Both the position numbers and the translations under genes were made by a program. Of a stretch of DNA of 20,415 nucleotides, positions 7,967 through 14,493 are shown one piece after another. Source of the stretch: Bacteroidota bacterium (GTDB lineage Bacteria; Bacteroidota; Bacteroidia; UKL13-3); NCBI GenBank assembly GCA_947462865.1, contig CANHRW010000009.1, positions 1 to 20,415 of the forward strand, written 5' to 3'. Position 1 is the stretch's first letter. Each line of letters opens with the position of its first letter. Below the pieces are notes generated by a model. That model worked only from the letters and a program-made list of their open reading frames with translations, was not told the DNA's origin and made no database searches.

Positions 7967-9199
7967 TTATTCAAATCTCAAGGCCTCTATTGGATCAAGT
8001 TTTGAAGCTTTAATTGCAGGATATATGCCACTGATCAAACCTACTAAAATACACAATACTATGCCACTACCCATCCAAAACCAAGGCACTATAAAACCGC
8101 CACCTACCAATGCTGATACCACATTGCCAATACTGATTCCAAGAACAATTCCCCCTATACCACCAATTTGACAAATGACTATGGCTTCAATTAAAAATTG
8201 TTTCTTGATTTCACTACTGGTTGCACCAATGGCTTTTCTGATTCCAATTTCACGGGTTCTTTCTGTAACAGATACCAACATTATATTCATTAAACCAACT
8301 GCAGCTCCTAATAATGTAATTAAACCTATAATGGATGCTGCCATGGTTACATATTTGAGGTTACCGATTAAATCTTCTGAAACACTATCCGCTTTAAATA
8401 CCTCAAAATTATTGGGTATCATCACAGGTAATTTCCTAATTTTCCTAAATAAACTACTGGCTTCTTCAATGGCAAAATTTAGCTGTTGGGCATCTTTTAC
8501 CATTACGGTTATAACACTGCTCATGTTAGGCATTGAAAATGCTTGATAAGCCACATCAATTGGCACAATTACCAAACGATCGCCACCAAAACCCATACTC
8601 GAACCCTTCTCTTTGAGTACACCAATTACTTTAAATTTAGCTCCACCAATTAAAATAGATTCTCCTATAGCTTCTTTGTTTCTGAATAATTTTTGTTTGA
8701 TTTCTTTACCAATCAGAACATGACTGGCGCCATGGTTGATTTCCTTTTCCTGAAAATTTCTTCCCCTATCAATTTCATAACCAGCTACTGTTAAATAATT
8801 GGCATCGGCTCCCATTACCATTACATTGGGATCTGTTTTCAAAGATTCGTGTTTGATAGTACTGGCAAAACTTGCATTGACACTCATAGAAACAGTCGCC
8901 GGAAAATGAAACTCGCTTGCAAATGATTTTGCCTCTGTATAAGAAATTGTTTTGTATTTTTTTTGCTGTCTGTTTTTACCAGAAAAATGAACACTCTGAC
9001 CTTTGTTTTTAATATTAAATGTGTTAGCCCCCATGCTCGAAAAATTGGAATTAATAGAAGACTTAATGCCGTCAATTGCAGTTAAGATGCCCACCAGAGC
9101 CATAATACCCAAAGAGATAATTAAAGCTGTAATTACAGCCCTTAAAGCGTTTCCTTTGATTGAATTGAAGGCAATGCCAATATTTTCTTTTATGGTCAT
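7967..9199 (-). CDS. ABC transporter permease, MacB/FtsX type
   Basis: The 410-residue protein has the MacB-type plan. One N-terminal membrane helix (about 20-42, LRAVITALIISLGIMALVGI) is followed by a large periplasmic domain (about 45-280, including VMVMGADANYLTVAGYEIDR). Three C-terminal helices form the FtsX domain, with the conserved coupling segment VSVTERTREIGIRKAIGAT. Such permeases work as dimers with a separate ATPase and use mechanotransmission across the envelope, for example for lipoproteins, peptides or signalling. No ATPase gene is visible in this window, so the partner must be encoded elsewhere. The ATG overlaps the stop of the HesB-like gene (ATGA, 9196-9199), which suggests translational coupling. 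Substrate unknown. Confidence 0.93.
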   Translation of the reverse strand: MTIKENIGIAFNSIKGNALRAVITALIISLGIMALVGILTAIDGIKSSINSNFSSMGANTFNIKNKGQSVHFSGKNRQQKKYKTISYTEAKSFASEFHFPATVSMSVNASFASTIKHESLKTDPNVMVMGADANYLTVAGYEIDRGRNFQEKEINHGASHVLIGKEIKQKLFRNKEAIGESILIGGAKFKVIGVLKEKGSSMGFGGDRLVIVPIDVAYQAFSMPNMSSVITVMVKDAQQLNFAIEEASSLFRKIRKLPVMIPNNFEVFKADSVSEDLIGNLKYVTMAASIIGLITLLGAAVGLMNIMLVSVTERTREIGIRKAIGATSSEIKKQFLIEAIVICQIGGIGGIVLGISIGNVVSALVGGGFIVPWFWMGSGIVLCILVGLISGIYPAIKASKLDPIEALRFE

Positions 9200-9504
9200 A
9201 GTTGGGTATTTAGCTGACTGCGTTCTATCAATTGAAATCCCTTTTTATCATTTTTCTCTACAAAGTCTATCACCATCCCTGCAAAGAAAAAAACCTGACC
9301 AGGATGATAAATCATTTGAATGCCTTCTACTTCAGCGTGTTGGTCTTTTTCTGTTGGTTCATCAAAACCTATTACCAAGCCCTTGTCTGTTGCATTTTTT
9401 TGTTTGATACCAATTCTCAATGAATAATTATCGGGAACAATCAGTTGAGAACGGTATTGTTTGATGGCTGTTTTTGCGGCCTCTGTAAGTTCAATAAGTT
9501 GCAT
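9196..9504 (-). CDS. HesB/IscA-fold protein lacking all cysteines
   Basis: The 102-residue product follows the A-type iron-sulfur carrier fold almost end to end: an N-terminal helix (LTEAAKTAIKQY), the strand SLRIGIKQK, then GLVIGFDEP, then GIQMIYHPGQVFFFAGMVID and FVEKNDKKGFQLI. In IscA, SufA and ErpA three conserved cysteines bind the cluster, one after the SLRIGIK-like strand and two in a C-terminal CGCG. Here the first site reads KNATDKG, the C-terminus ends SQLNTQL, and there is no cysteine anywhere. It therefore cannot carry a cluster in the known way. It starts 1 bp after the pyrD stop and overlaps the permease by 4 bp. The fold is a good guess from pattern; the function is unknown. 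Confidence 0.75.
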   Translation of the reverse strand: MQLIELTEAAKTAIKQYRSQLIVPDNYSLRIGIKQKNATDKGLVIGFDEPTEKDQHAEVEGIQMIYHPGQVFFFAGMVIDFVEKNDKKGFQLIERSQLNTQL

Positions 9505-9505
9505 A

Positions 9506-10540
9506 TTAGTTGATTTTTTTGAGTGCCATACTGATCTGTTTCACCAATCCTGGCCCTTGGTATATAAATCCTGTATACAACTGAACCAATGATGCGCCAT
9601 TTTTAACTTTAGAAACAGCTGAAGATACGCTGTCTATTCCACCGACACCAATTAATGATAACTGTGAATCTGTTTGCTGATTCAGGTAATTCAGCACTTG
9701 AGTTGAATGTTCAAACAATGCCTTCCCACTGTAACCTCCATTGCCTATTTTTTGTAAAATTAAAGGATCCGTTTGAAGATGATTTCGTTCAATAGTGGTA
9801 TTGGTTGCAACAATTCCGTTGATCCCTGTTTCTTTAACAATTTCAATGACATCGTCTAATTGAGTATGGGTTAAATCCGGTGCAATTTTTAAAAAAATTG
9901 GTTTCGATGGAAAATCTTGTTTGAGAAATTGGTTCCTTAAAGTGACCAATTTGCTTAAAATTTCAGTCAAAGGGCCTTTTTCTTGAAGGGCTCTCAAACC
10001 AGGTGTATTTGGAGAACTGACGTTAACCACGAAATAATCTACATAGGCATACATTTTTTCAAAACAAATGCTATAGTCGTTTACCGCTTCTTCGTTGGGG
10101 GTGATTTTGTTTTTTCCTATGTTACCACCAACAATTAATCCCTTAGGTCTGTTTTTCAAACGTTCTATCACTACTTCAACCCCATCATTATTAAAACCCA
10201 TTCTATTGATAATGCCCGAATCTTTTTTGAGTCTGAATAATCGGGGCTTTTCATTACCAGCTTGGGCCAATGGGGTAACGGTACCAATTTCAACAAAACC
10301 AAATCCCAAAGCAGCCAATTCATTTAAATAAGCGGCATTCTTATCAAAACCAGCAGCTAAGCCTACCCTATTTGGAAATCGTATACCTTCAAATTCAAAT
10401 GAATTTTCAACAAAGTAATACTGATGCAAAAGTGCTTTTACAAAAGGTACTTTGCATACCCATCTTAGACACAAAAAAGTAAATTGATGCGCTGATTCTG
10501 CTGGGAGTAAAAATAAAAGACTGCGAATAAACTTGTACAA
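9506..10540 (-). CDS. pyrD: Dihydroorotate dehydrogenase (quinone), class 2
   Basis: PyrD oxidises dihydroorotate to orotate with FMN and passes the electrons to quinone at the inner membrane, the fourth step of UMP synthesis. Class 2 features are present: an amphipathic N-terminal helix (YKFIRSLLFLLPAESAHQFT), GLAAGFDKN, EIGTVTPLAQAGNEKPR, INRMGFNN, NIGKNK, VNVSSPNTPGLR with the catalytic serine near 176, and GVGGIDS. No ATG lies upstream. TTG at 10538-10540 gives 344 residues and aligns with the start of E. coli PyrD (MYYPFVRKALF). TTG at 10559-10561 is a close rival because GGAAGGG lies 6 bases before it. The frame stays open to TTG at 10708, but that stretch does not resemble the family. 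It heads a four-gene operon. Confidence 0.95.
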   Translation of the reverse strand: MYKFIRSLLFLLPAESAHQFTFLCLRWVCKVPFVKALLHQYYFVENSFEFEGIRFPNRVGLAAGFDKNAAYLNELAALGFGFVEIGTVTPLAQAGNEKPRLFRLKKDSGIINRMGFNNDGVEVVIERLKNRPKGLIVGGNIGKNKITPNEEAVNDYSICFEKMYAYVDYFVVNVSSPNTPGLRALQEKGPLTEILSKLVTLRNQFLKQDFPSKPIFLKIAPDLTHTQLDDVIEIVKETGINGIVATNTTIERNHLQTDPLILQKIGNGGYSGKALFEHSTQVLNYLNQQTDSQLSLIGVGGIDSVSSAVSKVKNGASLVQLYTGFIYQGPGLVKQISMALKKIN

Positions 10541-10652
10541 AACAATAATTATATTGAACAAATTTAACCCTTCCTGCACCAATAATTCAAACTTTACTAA
10601 ATTCTTCTGAAGATTAAACTTTTCTTCAATTGATTGGTTTATTGTTTTTAAA

Positions 10653-10660
10653 CAAACATA
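10653..10660 (-). promoter_or_regulatory. Candidate -7 element for the pyrD operon
   Basis: The minus strand reads TATGTTTG, an exact match to the Bacteroidota -7 pattern TAnnTTTG. It would start transcription near 10649, about 90-110 bases before the pyrD start candidates, which also argues against the far-upstream start at 10708. No TTG is found at the expected -33 position, so support is partial. Confidence 0.35.
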
Positions 10661-10748
10661 AAGGCGCACCTTATTTAGAATGAGTATAAATATGCGCAAA
10701 ATGTTCAAAATAAATTAACCGAAAACTTTTAATAATGTCAAGGCATCT

Positions 10749-10756
10749 TAAATTCG
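10749..10756 (+). promoter_or_regulatory. Candidate -7 element for the sdhCAB operon
   Basis: TAAATTCG, followed by C, is the same TAnnTTCG variant found before rpsF and ruvB. It predicts transcription from about 10760 and a leader of about 24 bases before the sdhC ATG. Copies of AGGCATC lie on both sides (10741-10747 and 10758-10764). No clear -33 TTG is present. Confidence 0.4.
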
Positions 10757-10783
10757 CAGGCATCGAAAAAACCACAAACAAAC

Positions 10784-11572
10784 ATGAATTGGGCAACTAA
10801 ATTATTTTCATCAACATTGGGTAAGAAATTCGTCATGGGTCTTACTGGATTATTTCTCTGTACCTTTTTGGTCGTTCACATGATAGGGAATTTGCAATTG
10901 TTCAAAAACGACCAGGGATTGGCTTTCAATCTTTATGCCGTATTAATGACAACAAATCCATTTATTAAAACCGTCTCTTATTTGCTGTATTTATCAATCA
11001 TTGGACATGCCGTTCAAGGCATCTATTTGGTTTTTAAAAATAAACAGTCTAGACCAGTACAATATGCGGTCTATGATGGCAAAGCAAGCAGTACATGGGC
11101 AAGTAGAAACATGGGGTTATTGGGTACGATTTTATTGGTTTTTGTAGCTGTTCATTTGAGTGATTTTTGGTTTGAATACAAATTCGGCCATGTACCCTAT
11201 GCTACCTATGCCACCAATTTAGAGAATGGGGATGTAAAATTCATGCCCGCCCCCCCAGATTATAAACAGTTTAACAAATTGGAAGAAACCACCATGAGCA
11301 CACCTGAAGGACAGTTCAAAATTACAATTGTTAAAAACTTATATTTAGAAGTATCAGAAGGCTTTAAATCACCTTGGTTGGTAATTTTCTACTTACTTTC
11401 TATGTGTGCTGTCAGTTTCCATTTGTACCATGGCTTCCAAAGCGCTTTTAAATCCTTTGGTATCAACCATCCAAAAATTAATGGCATTGTCAACTTTATT
11501 GGCACTTGGATATTTGCAATTGGAATCCCTGCCGGATTTGCTGCCATGCCGTTGTACTTTTTCTTTAAGTAA
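10784..11572 (+). CDS. sdhC: Succinate dehydrogenase/fumarate reductase cytochrome b subunit
   Basis: This 262-residue membrane anchor is the single fused cytochrome b subunit of a type B succinate:quinone oxidoreductase, with about five membrane helices: roughly 16-38, 62-84, 110-130, 198-220 and 236-260. Histidines suited to hold two b hemes lie in the helices (His32, His75, His124, His213/His216), in the order seen in the diheme Wolinella-type family. A polar loop at about 131-195 separates helices three and four. It binds quinone and passes electrons to or from the iron-sulfur subunit. The ATG at 10784 follows an AC-rich leader with no Shine-Dalgarno. It is the first gene of sdhC-sdhA-sdhB, 15 bp before sdhA. 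Confidence 0.95.
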   Translation: MNWATKLFSSTLGKKFVMGLTGLFLCTFLVVHMIGNLQLFKNDQGLAFNLYAVLMTTNPFIKTVSYLLYLSIIGHAVQGIYLVFKNKQSRPVQYAVYDGKASSTWASRNMGLLGTILLVFVAVHLSDFWFEYKFGHVPYATYATNLENGDVKFMPAPPDYKQFNKLEETTMSTPEGQFKITIVKNLYLEVSEGFKSPWLVIFYLLSMCAVSFHLYHGFQSAFKSFGINHPKINGIVNFIGTWIFAIGIPAGFAAMPLYFFFK

Positions 11573-11587
11573 AAAATAAACAGAGTT

Positions 11588-13597
11588 ATGAGTTCATCAA
11601 AAATAACATCAAAAATCCCTGAAGGGAACTTAGAACAAAAATGGAGTAAATACCGATCTACGGTTCCTTTGGTTAACCCAGCCAACAAAAGAAGTATAGA
11701 AATCATTGTGGTTGGTTCTGGTTTGGCAGGAGCTTCTGCCGCTTCAACATTGGCTGAACTTGGTTATAAAGTGAAAGTTTTTTGTTTTCAAGATTCGGCA
11801 CGCAGAGCTCATAGTATTGCAGCTCAAGGTGGAATCAATGCAGCTAAAAACTACCAAAATGACGGTGACTCAGTATACCGTTTATTTTACGATACCATTA
11901 AAGGTGGTGATTACCGTGCACGCGAAGCCAATGTATACCGTTTAGCAGAAGTAAGTACCAACATCATTGACCAAAGTGTAGCGTCTGGTGTTCCATTTGC
12001 CCGTGAATATGGGGGTTTGTTATCAAACCGTTCTTTTGGTGGTACCCAAGTACAAAGAACTTTCTATGCAGCAGGTCAAACCGGTCAACAATTGTTATTG
12101 GGTGCTTACAGTGGCTTGCAAAGACAGGTGGGTATGGGTGCTGTGCAGATGTTTGCCCGTCACGAAATGTTAGATGTGGTAAATATTGATGGTGTATGTA
12201 GAGGCATTATAGCCCGTGACCTAGTGAGTGGCAAATTAGAAAGACATTTTGGACATGCCGTTTTATTATGTACTGGTGGTTATGGAAATGTATTCTTCCT
12301 TTCTACTAATGCTATGGGATCTAATGTAACAGCTGCTTGGAAAGCACATAAAAAAGGTGCCATGTTTGCAAATCCTTGCTTCACCCAAATTCATCCAACT
12401 TGCATTCCTGTTTCAGGCGACCACCAATCTAAATTAACCTTGATGTCAGAATCTTTAAGGAATGATGGAAGAATATGGGTGCCAAAACGCAAAGAAGACG
12501 CTGAAGCAATAAGAGCTGGTAAATTAAACCCGAACCAACTTAAAGAAGAAGAAAGAGATTATTATTTAGAAAGAAGGTATCCTGCTTTTGGTAATTTGGT
12601 TCCGCGTGATGTGGCCAGCCGTGCAGCCAAAGAAAGATGCGATGCTGGTTTTGGGGTAAACAAAACAGGTGAAGCGGTTTACTTAGATTTTGCGTTCAAT
12701 ATGAAATACAAGTATGGTAAAATTGAAGCCACTAAAAAAGGCATCAGTAACCCTACTGAAGAACAACTCAAATCATTAGGGCATGAAGTAATCAAAGAAA
12801 AATATGGCAATTTGTTTGATATGTACCAGCAAATTACTGGTGTAAATCCATACGAGAATCCTATGATGATTTACCCTGCGGTTCACTATACAATGGGCGG
12901 TTTATGGGTAGATTATAACTTAATGACTACGGTTCCAGGACTGTATGCATTGGGAGAAGCCAATTTCTCTGACCATGGTGCAAACCGTTTGGGAGCCTCT
13001 GCTTTGATGCAAGGATTAGCAGATGGATACTTTGTCATTCCATATACTATTGGTGCTTATTTAAACAACGAAATCAGAACCAAAGCCATCTCTACAGATC
13101 ATGAAGCTTTTGTAGCTGCTGAAAAAGCAGTTCAAGATAGAATTGACCGTTTCCTCTCTATTAAGGGTAGCAAATCAGTTGATTATTTCCACAAAAAACT
13201 AGGTAAAATCATGTGGGACAACTGTGGGATGGCACGTAACGAAACTGGTTTAAAAGAAGCCATAGAAGCTATCAAAGCATTACGCAATGAATTTTGGAAT
13301 GATGTAAGGGTTCCGGGTGCTGCCAATGAATTAAATCCTGAATTGGAGAAAGCTGGCCGCGTGGCTGATTTCTTAGAATTGGGAGAATTGATGTGCCTAG
13401 ATGCCTTAAAAAGAAACGAATCATGCGGTGGTCACTTTAGAGAAGAATACCAAACTGAAGAAGGCGAAGCATTGCGTGACGATGAAAACTTTAAATATGT
13501 AGCAGCATGGGAAATGCTTGAATTAGGAAATTGGGAGCTGAACAAAGAAGACCTCATTTACGATAATATCAAGATTGCACAGAGAAGTTATAAATAA
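11588..13597 (+). CDS. sdhA: Succinate dehydrogenase/fumarate reductase flavoprotein subunit
   Basis: This is the catalytic subunit that interconverts succinate and fumarate at a covalently bound FAD on the cytoplasmic side. At 669 residues it has the length usual for the type B (Bacillus/Wolinella/Bacteroidota) form. The FAD Rossmann motif is VVGSGLAGASAA (41-52). ARRAHSIAAQGGINAAKN holds His75, the expected site of the 8-alpha-histidyl FAD bond. Further on are QIHPTCIP, the catalytic-arginine region ERRYPAFGNLVPRDVASRA, and the capping segment GLYALGEANFSDHGANRLGA. Fumarate reductase and succinate dehydrogenase of this type cannot be separated by sequence, so direction depends on quinone and growth conditions. 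sdhB follows after 19 bp. There is no Shine-Dalgarno. Confidence 0.97.
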   Translation: MSSSKITSKIPEGNLEQKWSKYRSTVPLVNPANKRSIEIIVVGSGLAGASAASTLAELGYKVKVFCFQDSARRAHSIAAQGGINAAKNYQNDGDSVYRLFYDTIKGGDYRAREANVYRLAEVSTNIIDQSVASGVPFAREYGGLLSNRSFGGTQVQRTFYAAGQTGQQLLLGAYSGLQRQVGMGAVQMFARHEMLDVVNIDGVCRGIIARDLVSGKLERHFGHAVLLCTGGYGNVFFLSTNAMGSNVTAAWKAHKKGAMFANPCFTQIHPTCIPVSGDHQSKLTLMSESLRNDGRIWVPKRKEDAEAIRAGKLNPNQLKEEERDYYLERRYPAFGNLVPRDVASRAAKERCDAGFGVNKTGEAVYLDFAFNMKYKYGKIEATKKGISNPTEEQLKSLGHEVIKEKYGNLFDMYQQITGVNPYENPMMIYPAVHYTMGGLWVDYNLMTTVPGLYALGEANFSDHGANRLGASALMQGLADGYFVIPYTIGAYLNNEIRTKAISTDHEAFVAAEKAVQDRIDRFLSIKGSKSVDYFHKKLGKIMWDNCGMARNETGLKEAIEAIKALRNEFWNDVRVPGAANELNPELEKAGRVADFLELGELMCLDALKRNESCGGHFREEYQTEEGEALRDDENFKYVAAWEMLELGNWELNKEDLIYDNIKIAQRSYK

Positions 13598-13616
13598 CCT
13601 TTAGTAAAAAATTAGT

Positions 13617-14378
13617 ATGAGCGAACAAAATATCAATGTAACCTTAAAAGTTTGGAGACAACGCAACAGTCAATCCAAAGGTGGTTTCGAAACTTATCCG
13701 CTGAATGACGTTTCTACTGACATGTCATTTTTAGAAATGTTTGATGTATTAAACGAGAAATTGATTCAAGAAGGCAAAGATCCAGTTGCATTTGACCATG
13801 ATTGCAGAGAAGGTATTTGTGGCATGTGTAGCATGTTTATCAATGGCCGTCCTCACGGACCTAAACAAGCCGTTACAACTTGTCAATTGCACATGAGATC
13901 TTTCAAAAATGGAGAAACCATTGTCGTTGAACCATGGAGAGCAAAACCATTTCCAGTAATCAAAGACTTAGTAGTTGATCGTTCTGCATTTGACAGGATT
14001 ATCTCTGCTGGTGGATTTATTTCTGTAAACACTGGTAATGCGCAAGATGCAAATGCCATTCCTATTGCCAAAGACAATGCAGACGAATCATTTGCTGCCG
14101 CTGCATGTATTGGCTGTGGAGCCTGTGTTGCTGCTTGTAAAAATGCATCGGCCATGTTGTTTGTATCGGCAAAAGTTTCTCAATTAGCCTTGTTACCTCA
14201 AGGTCAACCTGAGAGAAAACAAAGGGTGATGGATATGGTAGCTCAAATGGACAATGAAGGATTCGGCGCTTGTACCAATACAGGTGCTTGCAGCGCAGAA
14301 TGTCCAAAAGAAATCTCCTTAACCAATATTGCGCGTATGAACCGCGATTTCTTAGCTGCTGAAATGACCGCTAAGTAA
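13617..14378 (+). CDS. sdhB: Succinate dehydrogenase/fumarate reductase iron-sulfur subunit
   Basis: The 253-residue subunit wires electrons between the flavin and the cytochrome b through three clusters. The N-terminal ferredoxin domain binds [2Fe-2S] with Cys63, Cys68 and Cys71 (CREGICGMC) and Cys89 (TTCQLH). The C-terminal helical domain has CIGCGACVAAC (164-174) and CTNTGACSAECP (219-230). By family analogy Cys164, 167, 170 and 229 bind [4Fe-4S], while Cys174, 219 and 225 bind [3Fe-4S]. All expected ligands are present. It is the last gene of the operon and is followed within 20 bases by a strong hairpin terminator. Confidence 0.97.
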   Translation: MSEQNINVTLKVWRQRNSQSKGGFETYPLNDVSTDMSFLEMFDVLNEKLIQEGKDPVAFDHDCREGICGMCSMFINGRPHGPKQAVTTCQLHMRSFKNGETIVVEPWRAKPFPVIKDLVVDRSAFDRIISAGGFISVNTGNAQDANAIPIAKDNADESFAAAACIGCGACVAACKNASAMLFVSAKVSQLALLPQGQPERKQRVMDMVAQMDNEGFGACTNTGACSAECPKEISLTNIARMNRDFLAAEMTAK

Positions 14379-14392
14379 AATAGATAAGATTT

Positions 14393-14425
14393 AAAAACGC
14401 CTGCACCTTCGGTGCAGGCGTTTTT
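14393..14425 (+). terminator. Rho-independent terminator after sdhB
   Basis: A perfect inverted repeat, AAAAACGCCTGCACC / GGTGCAGGCGTTTTT, encloses a TTC loop. The 10-bp GC-rich core (14398-14407 with 14411-14420) is flanked by A and T runs and ends in TTTTT, as an intrinsic terminator should. The A run on the left means it could also act on the minus strand, but no minus-strand gene approaches it. Confidence 0.93.
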
Positions 14426-14442
14426 GTTTAAAACAATCTTAA

Positions 14443-14474
14443 TTGCAAGCATGTTACATAATTGACTAAATTAG
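14443..14474 (+). promoter_or_regulatory. Candidate promoter for the T9SS surface protein and ribE
   Basis: TTG at 14443-14445, a 21-base spacer and TAAATTAG at 14467-14474 resemble the Bacteroidota layout TTG-N19-TAnnTTTG. The predicted start near 14478 leaves a leader of about 16 bases before the GTG at 14494. It lies between the sdh terminator and the next gene, where a promoter is needed. Confidence 0.45.
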
Positions 14475-14493
14475 CAACTCATACATCGCAACT

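Noticed and set aside
8175..8546. Open plus-strand frame of 123 codons opposite the ABC permease
   Set aside because: It is a mirror frame of the permease coding sequence with no recognisable domain.
10541..10708. Longer pyrD reading frame beginning at TTG 10708 (400 residues)
   Set aside because: The extra residues do not resemble class 2 PyrD N-termini, no ATG is present, and a -7-like element lies inside the stretch.
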